Notes: a model not told the origin generated them from the letters alone. A stretch of 64,000 nucleotides of DNA from Bacteroidia bacterium (GCA_025996865.1 BNTV01000001.1:62001-126000), one strand, 5' to 3'; shown: positions 52,154 to 61,862, counted from the first letter of the stretch. Numbers and translations are program-made.

Positions 52154-52182
52154 GGGTATGGAAAAATTCCATGCCCTTTTTT
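52154..52182 (+). terminator. Rho-independent terminator after the regulator gene
   Basis: GGGTATGGAA (52154-52163) pairs with TTCCATGCCC (52167-52176), one G-T pair, 3-nt loop, followed by a run of T bases to 52182. Confidence 0.8.
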
Positions 52183-52296
52183 CTGCATTTCACTTTGTCG
52201 ATTCTTAACTCTATGGTTTCTCGCTTTCAGCATTGCGTTATTCATCGTTCCTTTGCTGAAAAATTAAACGAGTATAAACACATAAAATTAAAAATC

Positions 52297-53223
52297 ATGA
52301 AGTTAGCATCATTGTTCTTAGTAGTATTGGGAACCCTTCTATGTCTGGAAGGGAAAGCACAACAATTATCGTTCAAAACCGAATATCTCGGAAATTCCGG
52401 TTATTATTTCCTGCCTCCCGGCGAAAAGCCAAAAGAGAAAATAGGCGATGCCAATGGTTCCGCCGTAGTTTATCAGGGAGCGTTCAATATGCCCCTATCC
52501 GTGAAACTGAATGAGAACAATCGTCCGACTGCTTGGGGGATTGGTCTTGGCGGGTCGTACACTTCGTTGAACAACAAAAATTTCACGGACGATATGGTTT
52601 CCGAAATCATGAATTTACAGGTAGGGCTTTACCACTTACGACCGTTAAACGACAAATGGTCGATGCGGGCAAGTGCGGGCGTGGCGGTACTCGCTCCTTC
52701 GGCCGATCTTTCTAAAATCAGGTTCAAGCACGTACTTGGAAGCGGCGGAATTATCTTCATCCGCCACCTGAAACCCAATCTATCTATTGGCGGCGGTGTG
52801 GCTATCAATAGTTCATTGGGTTATCCGATGATATTCCCTGCCGTGTATCTTAATTGGGAACTTGATGGGAAGTTCGATATGAATGTAGAGCTGGTCGAAG
52901 GGTTGGACGTATCAGCAGGTTATAGTTTCAACGATTGGTTTAAACTATCGTATGCTTTAGAAATGAATGGACAGGCAGCTTTGCTTGAAAAGGACGGCAA
53001 AGATGTCATATTCTCCCACCAATATATCGTTACGGGGTTTCGTCCCGAAATAAAGGTTGGCAAAACCGGATTATCCATGACTGCTATGGCAGGGCTAAAC
53101 CTGTTCCGTCCGGCTTCTTACAGCGACCGAACTTTGAAGGGAGTGTTTGCAGCGGATAATGATTATTATTTCGCTGTTTCCCCATACGTGTCTCTCGGAA
53201 TCAAATACAATTTCGGGAAATGA
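52297..53223 (+). CDS. exported outer-membrane beta-barrel protein (DUF6268-like)
   Basis: 308 aa from the ATG at 52297 (MKLASLFLVVLGTLLCLEGKA, a signal peptide); the frame upstream of this is not protein-like and runs through the terminator. The body has repeated barrel strands (GIGLGGSYTSL, LSIGGGVAINSSLG, FDMNVELVEGLDVSAGYSF) and ends GIKYNFGK. It overlaps the TolC gene by 4 bp. First gene of the efflux operon; it may form a specific outer-membrane partner. Confidence 0.75.
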   Translation: MKLASLFLVVLGTLLCLEGKAQQLSFKTEYLGNSGYYFLPPGEKPKEKIGDANGSAVVYQGAFNMPLSVKLNENNRPTAWGIGLGGSYTSLNNKNFTDDMVSEIMNLQVGLYHLRPLNDKWSMRASAGVAVLAPSADLSKIRFKHVLGSGGIIFIRHLKPNLSIGGGVAINSSLGYPMIFPAVYLNWELDGKFDMNVELVEGLDVSAGYSFNDWFKLSYALEMNGQAALLEKDGKDVIFSHQYIVTGFRPEIKVGKTGLSMTAMAGLNLFRPASYSDRTLKGVFAADNDYYFAVSPYVSLGIKYNFGK

Positions 53224-54557
53224 GGACGATTCAGGTTTTGTTTGCCCTATTGATAACAGGCAATAGTGTCATGGCGCAAAATTCAAATGAGAAGTTTACG
53301 CTTGGGCAATGCCTCGACTTTGCCATCAATAACAGCTATGCCGCGCATAGGGCAAATCTCGATGTCAGTGAGGCTGGTTATCAGATAAACGAAGCCCGGT
53401 CGAATGTGTTGCCGCAGATAAACGCTTCGGGTGGTTTCGACCATAGTTTGGTTTTACCCACAACGATGTTGCCCGGCGAACTTATCGGCGAGAGCGGAAT
53501 GCAAATCCCTGTTCAGATGGGTTCAAAGAACGAATTGGATTTTGGCGTTTCCGTTGAACAAATAATCTTTTCGCCCACCTTATTTACGGGGATTAAGATA
53601 GCCAAGAACAATCAGGAACTTCAAAGTCTTCGGGCAGCTATGACAAGAGAAGAAGTGATTTTCGATGTAAGCAATGCCTTCTATGACATTCTTAACAGTA
53701 TGCAGGAATTGGAAAACATTCATTATATGGTATCCATGCAGGATTCGCTTTGTCGGCTAATGGAAAAGCGAGTGGAAGAAAACGTAACGAGGGAAGTCGA
53801 TTTGAACCGTATTAAGGTAAACCTAACCAATTTACGGGCAAGAGGTAAAAATATGGGAAACGTCATATTGCAGCAGAAACGTTATCTGCAAATCCTAATC
53901 GGTATTCCCATTGAAGATGCTTTTGATGTGGACGATTCGGAAGTTCAAAGCATTGGTCTATCCGAACTTCGAGGCTATTCACAGCCGCAAAACAGGATAG
54001 AACTCGACGTATTGAACAAACAAAAAGAAATGTTGGAACTTGAAATCCGTAGTCATAAAATGGAGTATATGCCAACATTGTCGGCAATAGCCTCCGCCGG
54101 GTATCAATTCCAATCAAACAGGCTGAATCTAACGAGAGAGCCGTGGTATAGCTCTGCCATCGTCGGGGTTCGTTTAACCATTCCAATTTTTGATGGTTTA
54201 GGCAAGCGAAGCAAGATAAGACAAAAACAAACACAGCTACAAAGTTTGGATTGGAACATTCGGGAAACACAGCAAACCCTGTCAGCCAATTACCTGAACG
54301 CGAAAAATCAAATGGAAGTAATCTACGAATTGGTACAGGTGCAATCCGAGAACCTGAAGCTGGCCGAGAAAGTATATAGCCAGACAATGGCATTGTACAC
54401 CGAAGGTTTGGCGAGTATAACAGACCTCCTTGAAACGGAAACCTCTTTGCATGAAGTAAAAATAGCCTATACCACAGAACTCATCCGCTACAAAAAGACA
54501 GAAATAGATTTGTTGAAAGCAAGCGGTACACTTAAATACTTATTAAGTAACAATTAA
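53220..54557 (+). CDS. TolC-family outer-membrane efflux protein
   Basis: 445 aa. Signal peptide (MRTIQVLFALLITGNSVMA), LGQCLDFAINNSYAAHRANLD (typical first repeat), two long coiled-coil halves and the repeated pattern TLSANYLNAKNQMEVIYELVQ...YTEGLASITDLLETET, conserved in TolC factors. It is the exit duct of the RND pump encoded next. Confidence 0.9.
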   Translation: MRTIQVLFALLITGNSVMAQNSNEKFTLGQCLDFAINNSYAAHRANLDVSEAGYQINEARSNVLPQINASGGFDHSLVLPTTMLPGELIGESGMQIPVQMGSKNELDFGVSVEQIIFSPTLFTGIKIAKNNQELQSLRAAMTREEVIFDVSNAFYDILNSMQELENIHYMVSMQDSLCRLMEKRVEENVTREVDLNRIKVNLTNLRARGKNMGNVILQQKRYLQILIGIPIEDAFDVDDSEVQSIGLSELRGYSQPQNRIELDVLNKQKEMLELEIRSHKMEYMPTLSAIASAGYQFQSNRLNLTREPWYSSAIVGVRLTIPIFDGLGKRSKIRQKQTQLQSLDWNIRETQQTLSANYLNAKNQMEVIYELVQVQSENLKLAEKVYSQTMALYTEGLASITDLLETETSLHEVKIAYTTELIRYKKTEIDLLKASGTLKYLLSNN

Positions 54558-54559
54558 GA

Positions 54560-55618
54560 ATGAAATCAAAAATAGTAATCCCAATTATAGTAACTGTTTC
54601 CATCGTCGGCCTTATCGCATGGAAGCTGGTCGATAATAAACAAACCATTGACCGGAATGCCGAATTATCATTGACCGTAAATACAGTAGTTCCCGTCATG
54701 GTTGAGAAACCCCAATATATTGATTTGAGCGAAAAAATAAGCGTGAACGGTCGTATTGATTCGGAAAACGAGGTGGCTGTTTATTCAAAGACGCAGGGTA
54801 TTGTTATAAGAAAACACAAAAAGGCAGGCGATGTTGTCAGCCGGAGAACCGTGATCGCACAACTTGAAAACAATGTAATACGGGAAAATATACGGCTCTC
54901 CGAATTGGATTTAGCGAAAGCGAAAAAAGATGTGGAGCGTTTCCAAAATCTCGCGTCCATTGGTGCGGTAACGGTACGGGAACTGGAAGATGCCCAAATT
55001 ACCCTACGCAGTATCGAGAGCAGAATAACCGACTTACAAGACCAGTTATGTAATACGACCATTACCTCCCCCGCTTCCGGGGTCATTAACAAAGATTATT
55101 TCGAGGAAGGGACGTTGCTTTCCGTTGGCAGTAGTGTTATTGATATTGTGGATAATAAAGCATTGAGAATGTATGCCAACGTAACGGAAAAAGAAGTATT
55201 GAAGCTAAAAACAGGCATGGAAGCGGTCATTACGACAGACGTATATCCCGGCAGCACATTTACAGGCAGAATTGAGGCTATTTCTCCTAAAAGCAACGAC
55301 CAATACTATTATTCGGTCGAATTGGTATTGAATCATCAGGGGCTAAGGCCCGGTATGTTCGCCACCGCTATTTTTAATGTGGACGGGAACAACCGCAATA
55401 CTCCCGTAGTAAGCCGAGAAGCGATTGTAGGCGGCATGAAAGACCCGCAGGTATTTGTGATAAGGGATTCTAAAGCCTATAAAGTAGCCGTACAGGTTGG
55501 CATTTCGGACGGAGAATATATTGAAATAACCGATGGTATATCGCCCGATGATGTCGTTGTAAAAAGCGGACAAATCAATTTGATTGACGGTACAGAGGTA
55601 TCCATTCTAAACTTATAA
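54560..55618 (+). CDS. RND efflux periplasmic adaptor (membrane fusion protein)
   Basis: 352 aa. N-terminal membrane anchor (about 5-20), then the lipoyl-like half sequences (NGRIDSENEVAVYSKTQG and TTITSPASGVINKDYFEEG), a helical hairpin (about 105-165) and the beta-barrel domain (EAVITTDVYPGSTFTGRIEAISP). It connects the RND pump to TolC. Starts 2 bp after the TolC stop and ends 3 bp before the pump gene. Confidence 0.9.
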   Translation: MKSKIVIPIIVTVSIVGLIAWKLVDNKQTIDRNAELSLTVNTVVPVMVEKPQYIDLSEKISVNGRIDSENEVAVYSKTQGIVIRKHKKAGDVVSRRTVIAQLENNVIRENIRLSELDLAKAKKDVERFQNLASIGAVTVRELEDAQITLRSIESRITDLQDQLCNTTITSPASGVINKDYFEEGTLLSVGSSVIDIVDNKALRMYANVTEKEVLKLKTGMEAVITTDVYPGSTFTGRIEAISPKSNDQYYYSVELVLNHQGLRPGMFATAIFNVDGNNRNTPVVSREAIVGGMKDPQVFVIRDSKAYKVAVQVGISDGEYIEITDGISPDDVVVKSGQINLIDGTEVSILNL

Positions 55619-55621
55619 AAC

Positions 55622-58600
55622 ATGAACATCATAAAAATGTCAATCACTCGTCCGACTACTGTTGTCGTGATGTTTGTTATACTCGCTTTTTTCGGCGTTT
55701 ATTCTTTGACACAGCTTAACAGGGAATTAATGCCCCGCATGGAGTTTGACGTTATTTCCGTCAGCACCCTATATCCGGGAGCCGGAGCCAGTGAAGTGGA
55801 AAATTCCGTAACCAAAAAGATAGAAGATGCCGTCTCTTCTATCGAAGGAATTGAAGAAATTACCTCTACCTCAATAGAGAACTTCTCTTTGGTAACTACC
55901 CGGTTAAAGGCTGGGAGTGATTTGGATAAAGCCCTTCAAAATGCACAGCGAAAGGTAAATGCCATACGTTCCGACCTGCCGGAGAGCGTGAAAGAACCCT
56001 CTATAAATGATTTTAGCCTCGCGGATATTCCCATTATGACAATCGGAGCAGTCGCAAATATGAGCGAAACAGAATTTTATGACCTCATCGACCACGAAAT
56101 AAAACCTGCTTTGGAGAGAATACCGGGTGTGGCACAGGTTACACTTATCGGTGGGAATGAACGTGAAATACAGGTAAATATCAATGAGGAAAGAATGGCG
56201 GCATACGGGCTTTCCATTCTCGACATTAGTAATGTATTGATTAACTCTAACCTTGATTTTCCTACGGGAAAGATTAAAAGCGACAATAAACAAACGCAAA
56301 TTCGTTTACAGGGGAAATATAGCAGCCTTGCTGATATTGAGAATGTGATATTGAAGTATATGCCTGATCGAACAGCCGTAAAAGTGAAGGATGTTGCGGA
56401 CGTACACGACGGAAGCAAGGAGATCGAAACCCTTAGCCGGATAAATGGAATACCGTCTATTGGTATTACAGTACAACGTTCTACCGATGCCAATACCGTA
56501 GAAATATCCGAAACTACACGGGGGATACTGGATGCCTTAGAATCAGAATATGAAGCCTCCGGGTTAGATTTTATGATAGCGGCTGATAATGCCGAATTTA
56601 CATTAGAAGCCTCCAACTCCGTGATGATCGACCTTGTAATAGCTATCATTCTGGTAGCCTTTACAATGCTACTATTTTTGTGTAGTGTGCGAAATTCCAT
56701 TATTGTTTCCATAGCCATTCCGCTATCGCTCGTTTCCACGTTCATTGTCATGTATCTGTTCGGTTTCAGCCTTAACCTGATGTCATTGTTGGCGATAACG
56801 CTGGTGGTCGGCATTTTGGTCGATGATGCCATTGTCGTTATCGAGAATATCCACCGTCACATGGAAATGGGGAAAAACAGGATGCAGGCGGCATACGATG
56901 GACTTCGTGAGATAGGCGGTACAATCGTTTCCATTACACTGGTGCTGGTGGTGGTGTTCATCCCTATTTCTTTGACACAGGGGATTATTGCCAATGTATT
57001 TCGCCAATTTGCCGTTACTATCGCTATTGCTGTACTATTCAGTTCGTTGGTTTCTTTTACCGTAGTTCCGCTACTTTACTCCCGGTTTGGAAAAATAGAT
57101 GAATTTAACCGCGAGGGCTTTATCGGACGAGGCATTCGGGCTTTTGAGAACCGGATAGAGAGGATAGCCAAATGGTTTTCAAGTCTTTTAGGTTGGTCTT
57201 TGTCGCATAAGCTGATTACGTTGGTGGTTACTCTTGCGGCTTTGATAGGCTCTGTAAGCCTGATAGCGTTCGGTTTTATCGGAAGCAACTTTGCTCCGAT
57301 GGGCGATCAAGGGCAATTTGTTATGAAGCTGGAACTGCCCCGCGATGTTACCATAGAACAATCCAACCAAATCACTTACCAAGCGGAAAATATTTTGAGA
57401 AGCAGCCCCTTAGTCGAAACCGTATTTACCACCATAGGCGCGGAAGAAAACGGACAACCGCAAGCCCGCTTAGCCGATTTGCGGGTAAAGATGATTCCGC
57501 ATAATCAGCGTAATATTTCAACTTCCGATTTTTCACGGGAAGCAAAACTTTTTCTGCAACAGCATATACCTGAAGCACAAATATGGGTGGCAACGACCGA
57601 CCTAATGGGAAATATAGATGAAGCTCCGATACAGTATTACATTACCGGACATCATATTGATTCCGTGCGGACGGCAGCCAATCTTCTTCTCCACAATATC
57701 AAATCTGTAAAAGGGATAGTCGATCCCAAATTATCAGTCGAAGAAAGCAGTCCCGAAATCAGGATCATTCCTGACCGTGAAAAGATGGCGGCATTAGGAA
57801 TCCCTTTTGAAATGTTGGGTATGGGATTGGGAAACGCATTCAGCGGAAACAATGATGCAAAATTCAGGCAAAATGAATACGAATACGACATCAATACCCG
57901 CCTTGACAATTTCGACCGCAGGAGTACGGCGGACGTTGAAAATCTCACATTCATAAATACCTCCGACGAAGCAGTCAAACTGAAACAGTTTGCACGGATA
58001 GAAGAAAGCAATGCGCCGGGTATTTTGGAACGCCGTAACCGTAGTGCTTGCATAACGCTGAATTGTCAGGTTGGCGGTCGTCCCATTGGCGACATCGGGC
58101 AAGATGTTAGCCAACTAATAAACTCCCTTGATTTGCCGGAAGACATCACGATAATTCCCGGCGGCGAACTTGAAATGCAAGACGAAAGTTTTGGCACAAT
58201 GGGAATAGCGCTCATCATTTCCATTCTGTTGGTTTACCTCATCATGGTATTATTATACAATAACTACGTGTATCCCTTTGTAGTATTAATCTCTATTCCT
58301 CTTGCCATAATAGGTGCATTACTCGCTTTGGCTCTGACGATGGATACCCTTAACCTGTTTACTCTGCTGGGCTTACTTGCACTCATAGGGCTTGTCGCCA
58401 AAAACGCCATCATCTTAGTCGATTTCACTAATCAGTCGAAAGAAAAAGGCATGGAACTGAAAGCCGCACTCATTGAGGCAACCCGACAACGATTCCGTCC
58501 CATTCTGATGACAACGGCTGCAACGGTAATAGGTATGCTTCCTATTGCATTGGCAACCGGAGCAGGGGCCGAATGGAAAAACGGTCTGGCTTGGGTTATG

Positions 58601-58726
58601 ATTGGGGGATTGATTAGTTCTATGTTCCTGACGCTTATTGTTGTTCCGGTGGTTTATTGCGTGATGGATAAAATGTTGGCAAAAGTGGGATTGGGTAAGA
58701 AAAAAGTTATTGAAATAAAAGAATAA
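55622..58726 (+). CDS. RND efflux pump (HAE1/AcrB-like)
   Basis: 1034 aa, full length. Twelve TM helices in two halves. The proton-relay Asp pair is in VGILVDDAIVVIENIHRHME (about residues 404-405), and the family TM4/TM10 motifs and docking-domain patterns (RNRSACITLNCQVGG) are present. This exports lipophilic compounds such as bile salts, antibiotics or lipids. With its LytS/LytTR regulators and a lipid A acyltransferase it suggests envelope-stress or antimicrobial resistance. Confidence 0.93.
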   Translation: MNIIKMSITRPTTVVVMFVILAFFGVYSLTQLNRELMPRMEFDVISVSTLYPGAGASEVENSVTKKIEDAVSSIEGIEEITSTSIENFSLVTTRLKAGSDLDKALQNAQRKVNAIRSDLPESVKEPSINDFSLADIPIMTIGAVANMSETEFYDLIDHEIKPALERIPGVAQVTLIGGNEREIQVNINEERMAAYGLSILDISNVLINSNLDFPTGKIKSDNKQTQIRLQGKYSSLADIENVILKYMPDRTAVKVKDVADVHDGSKEIETLSRINGIPSIGITVQRSTDANTVEISETTRGILDALESEYEASGLDFMIAADNAEFTLEASNSVMIDLVIAIILVAFTMLLFLCSVRNSIIVSIAIPLSLVSTFIVMYLFGFSLNLMSLLAITLVVGILVDDAIVVIENIHRHMEMGKNRMQAAYDGLREIGGTIVSITLVLVVVFIPISLTQGIIANVFRQFAVTIAIAVLFSSLVSFTVVPLLYSRFGKIDEFNREGFIGRGIRAFENRIERIAKWFSSLLGWSLSHKLITLVVTLAALIGSVSLIAFGFIGSNFAPMGDQGQFVMKLELPRDVTIEQSNQITYQAENILRSSPLVETVFTTIGAEENGQPQARLADLRVKMIPHNQRNISTSDFSREAKLFLQQHIPEAQIWVATTDLMGNIDEAPIQYYITGHHIDSVRTAANLLLHNIKSVKGIVDPKLSVEESSPEIRIIPDREKMAALGIPFEMLGMGLGNAFSGNNDAKFRQNEYEYDINTRLDNFDRRSTADVENLTFINTSDEAVKLKQFARIEESNAPGILERRNRSACITLNCQVGGRPIGDIGQDVSQLINSLDLPEDITIIPGGELEMQDESFGTMGIALIISILLVYLIMVLLYNNYVYPFVVLISIPLAIIGALLALALTMDTLNLFTLLGLLALIGLVAKNAIILVDFTNQSKEKGMELKAALIEATRQRFRPILMTTAATVIGMLPIALATGAGAEWKNGLAWVMIGGLISSMFLTLIVVPVVYCVMDKMLAKVGLGKKKVIEIKE

Positions 58727-58728
58727 TA

Positions 58729-59598
58729 ATGAAACAAATTTTACAAACCATTGCATACAAAAGTGTCTATGGTATTGCTTATACCGTAAGCCTGATACCT
58801 ATGGCATTTTTGTATGCAATGGCTTCATTTGCTTTTTTCCTTGCCTATCATGTTATCGGATATAGGAAAGCGGTCGTAATCCAAAATGTTTCACGTTCAT
58901 TTCCCGATATGAAATACGGAGAAATTCGCTGTGTGGTAAAGAAATTCTATACCTGTTTTGCCGCCTACTTTGCCGAAATACTTAAAAGCATATCCGCTCC
59001 GGCAGAGGTTCTTGATAAGAAGATAACGTTTGAAAATTTGGAACTTATAGACAGGCACATGAACGCTGGACGGAATGTTATTGCTTGCTTGGGACATTGC
59101 GGTAATTGGGAAATGCTGAATTTTATGCCTTATAAACTTCGCCACGATATGTATGCCGTTTATAAGCCTCTGCGGTCGGGCATAATGAACAGATTAATGA
59201 TTAAACTCCGGTCACGGTTCGGAATGAAGTTAATACCTGACAAATCGGTTATACGTCATATTCTGACACAAAAATCATCCCCTGCTGTTTATCTGTTTTT
59301 GTCTGACCAATGCCCCCGGATAAAAGATGATAAATATAAATTCGAGTTGTTGAATCAGGAAACCTATCTCTTTTCGGGTATGGAGAAGCTGGCGCGTATA
59401 AGTCGGTCGGCAGTTATCTACCTGCATATTACACAGCTATCAAAAGGAAATTATAAAGTAACGTGTATCCCTGTATGCTCCGAAGCAGAATCTACGAATG
59501 AAGGAGAAATAAGCCAGAAATATGTTGATTTACTGGCGGAAAATATCAAGGAAGAACCATACGGCTGGTTATGGACACATAAAAGATGGAAAAGATAA
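58729..59598 (+). CDS. LpxL/LpxM-type lipid A acyltransferase
   Basis: 289 aa with one N-terminal membrane helix (about 14-40) and the acyltransferase motif GHCGNWE (HX4E, about residues 123-129), followed by AVYKPLRSG and the block around FLSDQCPRIKDDKY. It transfers a fatty acid to lipid A at the inner membrane. It starts 2 bp after the RND pump gene, so lipid A remodelling and efflux are co-expressed. Confidence 0.88.
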   Translation: MKQILQTIAYKSVYGIAYTVSLIPMAFLYAMASFAFFLAYHVIGYRKAVVIQNVSRSFPDMKYGEIRCVVKKFYTCFAAYFAEILKSISAPAEVLDKKITFENLELIDRHMNAGRNVIACLGHCGNWEMLNFMPYKLRHDMYAVYKPLRSGIMNRLMIKLRSRFGMKLIPDKSVIRHILTQKSSPAVYLFLSDQCPRIKDDKYKFELLNQETYLFSGMEKLARISRSAVIYLHITQLSKGNYKVTCIPVCSEAESTNEGEISQKYVDLLAENIKEEPYGWLWTHKRWKR

Positions 59599-59678
59599 AT
59601 TAATATGTATTACTTATGAACTTTCTGCTGGGCTTAATACCAAATTTGTTTGCGCAAAATCTTCTGAATGTCCACATC

Positions 59679-60068
59679 ATGGGCTCTTGGATAAAAACCT
59701 ACGATTCTTCGGGCGATAAAATCGCCGCCATGCGATCATCCGGCAAAGAAGTACAAAGCGTAGGCGACGATTTTTTTGTGGTTCTCAACGGTAGCCGGAT
59801 AGAAACCTATAACTCTCAATGCAAAAAGATAGCTTTCTTGCGGATTTTCGGGAAAATAGTTGTCGAAGTTACCGATGCCTTCTTTTCGATAAAGCGAGGC
59901 TGTCAGGTGGAGATTTATGATAGGGATTGCCATAAAATGGAAGGGGGAAATGTGAAATTCAAAATGCTAAATCTAGGATGCTTCCTGAAGTCTTCGATCT
60001 ATCAGATAATTAGGTATGTAAGAATTTGTACTACACTCATAGAAATATTAAATCTTAAATTCATGATT
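59679..60068 (+). CDS. repeat-protein fragment running in frame into rteC copy 2
   Basis: From the ATG at 59679 the frame gives three similar units of about 36 residues: GSWIKTYDSSGDKIAAM, GSRIETYNSQCKKIAFL and GCQVEIYDRDCHKM. No stop follows; about 40 residues later it enters the second rteC. Either the stop has been lost or the frame is chance continuation through an intergenic region. Related small WIKTY repeat proteins occur on Bacteroidales elements; function unknown. An earlier in-frame ATG lies at 59616. Confidence 0.45.
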
Positions 60069-60953
60069 ATGATAAATTATGTCGAAAAACTACAGAAAGA
60101 GATTAGGCTGAGGATTCAGCAGATCGAGGCCGAAGATAAAAATATCCTAAAAAAATCTCTCGATGCTTCTCATGTCCTGGGAAATGCTTTTGACCAGTTA
60201 AAGGAATTTATCATAGCATATCAATTTCAGGACGAAGACGAGGAAATATTGTTTTTTAAAGAGATTAAACCCAAGATATTCTGCCATCTAATTTATTACA
60301 GGAAAGTATATAATATCGAAATGCACCGTCCAGTTGCCAGCGTGGAGGCGCAAAAGAAATATCTAAAAAGGAAACTGGACGTTATTCAGGATTTTAACGA
60401 TAAGATACTGGATTTTTACCGTTATTACCGTTCCGGCGCAACGTACCTCGATGCTGCCTATTTTGTTCGCGGCCAACCCGACACTGAGCAATATCTTGAA
60501 ACATTCTATTACGAACGCGATCCGCAGTTTTCAACCAACGCAGATTTTAAGGTTGCCAAAATTATAGCAAACGATATGTTGCAGGCGTATCTTCTTTCGG
60601 AGTTGGAGTTGTTGGACAGCTATATGTTAAAGCCCAACAGCACCTCTTTCCCGAAGGTTAAACTAACTTGGACAGGCAGCAAGACCGACCTGATAGAGCT
60701 GATCTACGCATTGGATACCGAAGGGTGCTTTAACAACGGAAAAATACCACTGATACAGATAGCAGCATATTTTGAGAGCGTGTTTAATATCGAATTGGGT
60801 AACAATATAGCCCGTAATTTCTATGATATGCGTATCCGAAACCATCCGACACCATTCCTTGATCGCTTACGGGAAGAAATACGCAAACGGATGGAAAATT
60901 TTAAGCCGGGTGGAAAAGACAAAAACAAGGGTAAAGACAAGGACGGAAAATGA
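60069..60953 (+). CDS. rteC: RteC-domain regulator, copy 2
   Basis: 294 aa from the ATG at 60069 (MINYVEKLQKEIRLRIQQ), which corresponds to the start of copy 1; an ATG two codons earlier is also possible. Sequence is about 85-90 percent identical by eye to copy 1 over the whole length, including FYRYYRSGATYLDAAYFVRG. The frame is open upstream through a repeat-protein fragment. The charged tail (KDKNKGKDKDGK) resembles copy 1. Diverged copies in one element could act on different promoters. Confidence 0.85.
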   Translation: MINYVEKLQKEIRLRIQQIEAEDKNILKKSLDASHVLGNAFDQLKEFIIAYQFQDEDEEILFFKEIKPKIFCHLIYYRKVYNIEMHRPVASVEAQKKYLKRKLDVIQDFNDKILDFYRYYRSGATYLDAAYFVRGQPDTEQYLETFYYERDPQFSTNADFKVAKIIANDMLQAYLLSELELLDSYMLKPNSTSFPKVKLTWTGSKTDLIELIYALDTEGCFNNGKIPLIQIAAYFESVFNIELGNNIARNFYDMRIRNHPTPFLDRLREEIRKRMENFKPGGKDKNKGKDKDGK

Positions 60954-60981
60954 AAATAGTGAACTTTTAAAAATTAAGGTT

Positions 60982-61533
60982 ATGAAGAGAATTTTATTAT
61001 TACCATTATTTGTATTGTTGTTCTCCTGTGGAGGAACAACGAGTTCCTATGAAAAAGTGATTGCCGATTTCGTACAAACCAATAGCAGAGGTACGAAATT
61101 GGATATGCATTTCAAAGCGGAAAAACTGGAAGAAGTACGCCGCGTAACCGTTGCTGACAGTATTAAAATAATCACAGACAATTTTAATGATGAGAGGGAC
61201 AAGCAAATGGCCTCGCTTGAAAAAACAGTCAGTTTATTTACTGAAAACTTAGAAAAAGCGAAAGCCGCCAACAGACCGTCTCTAACGATGATAAACTCGT
61301 ATCAGTCCAGCATTGACAAAACAAACGAACAGATTGCAGCTCTTAGAAAAAGTGTCCCTGAAGAACTGGCAAAGTACGAGAACAGGGATGCAGGCGATAT
61401 TTTAACGATTGTTGTTCGTTGTTCTTATTCCGTCGATGAGCCGATAACGAATAAGAGGGCAATGGAAACATTTGATTTCTTCCTTTCACCGGACGGGACA
61501 AAATGTTATTCCCAGAAAAGGGTAAAGAAATAA
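60982..61533 (+). CDS. small lipoprotein, copy 2
   Basis: 183 aa from the ATG at 60982 (MKRILLLPLFVLLFSCGG, lipoprotein signal). It matches the protein at 27106 along its length: shared TVADSIKIITDNFN/SVADSIKIITDNFN, NRPSLTMINSYQSSIDKTN and KRAMETFDFFLSPDGTK. A frame opening at 60823 includes an implausible extension inside rteC. Same order and spacing as cassette 1. Confidence 0.7.
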   Translation: MKRILLLPLFVLLFSCGGTTSSYEKVIADFVQTNSRGTKLDMHFKAEKLEEVRRVTVADSIKIITDNFNDERDKQMASLEKTVSLFTENLEKAKAANRPSLTMINSYQSSIDKTNEQIAALRKSVPEELAKYENRDAGDILTIVVRCSYSVDEPITNKRAMETFDFFLSPDGTKCYSQKRVKK

Positions 61534-61550
61534 TTTTTAATGGTGCTCAA

Positions 61551-61593
61551 AACACAAAAGGCTTTCCGAGTTGAAGTGCCTTTTGTGTTTATT
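61551..61593 (+). terminator. Rho-independent terminator after rteC cassette 2
   Basis: AACACAAAAGGC (61551-61562) and GCCTTTTGTGTT (61578-61589) are exact 12-bp complements with a T-rich tail. Confidence 0.75.
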
Positions 61594-61620
61594 TATGGTT
61601 GAAAGAAACTATTTCAATCC

Positions 61621-61651
61621 TTTGCTAATTAATATATAAATCCTATCTTTG
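61621..61651 (+). promoter_or_regulatory. consensus promoter without a following gene
   Basis: TTTG (61621-61624), 19 bp, TATCTTTG (61644-61651): a perfect Bacteroidetes promoter pointing right. The only ORFs downstream are a few codons long, so it may drive a small RNA or be left over from a gene displaced by integration. Confidence 0.65.
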
Positions 61652-61657
61652 CAAATG

Positions 61658-61795
61658 GATAACAGAGTTATTTGAAAGCATGAAAAACTAAGTGTATCTA
61701 AGCACTTAATTCTTACTTATCTACTGCCCGTTTTCATGCGAGAGTCTTTTATACAGTTTGTAGTCAAATAATTATCTTCCGACTACTACAAATAT
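61658..61795 (+). ncRNA. candidate small RNA region at the ICE-chromosome junction
   Basis: Downstream of the promoter, GCATGAAAA (about 61678-61686) can pair with TTTTCATGC (about 61731-61739). Inside it TAAGTG and CACTTA form a second short stem. Further on TTTGTAGTC and GACTACTACAAA form a hairpin with a 3-nt bulge (about 61756-61791). No protein is encoded. The call rests only on these structures and the promoter. Confidence 0.35.
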
Positions 61796-61862
61796 AGCAA
61801 AATATGTGTTTTTTGACCAAAAAATAAGTGCTGTTTTGGTTTTATTTAGATTCATTATAAAT

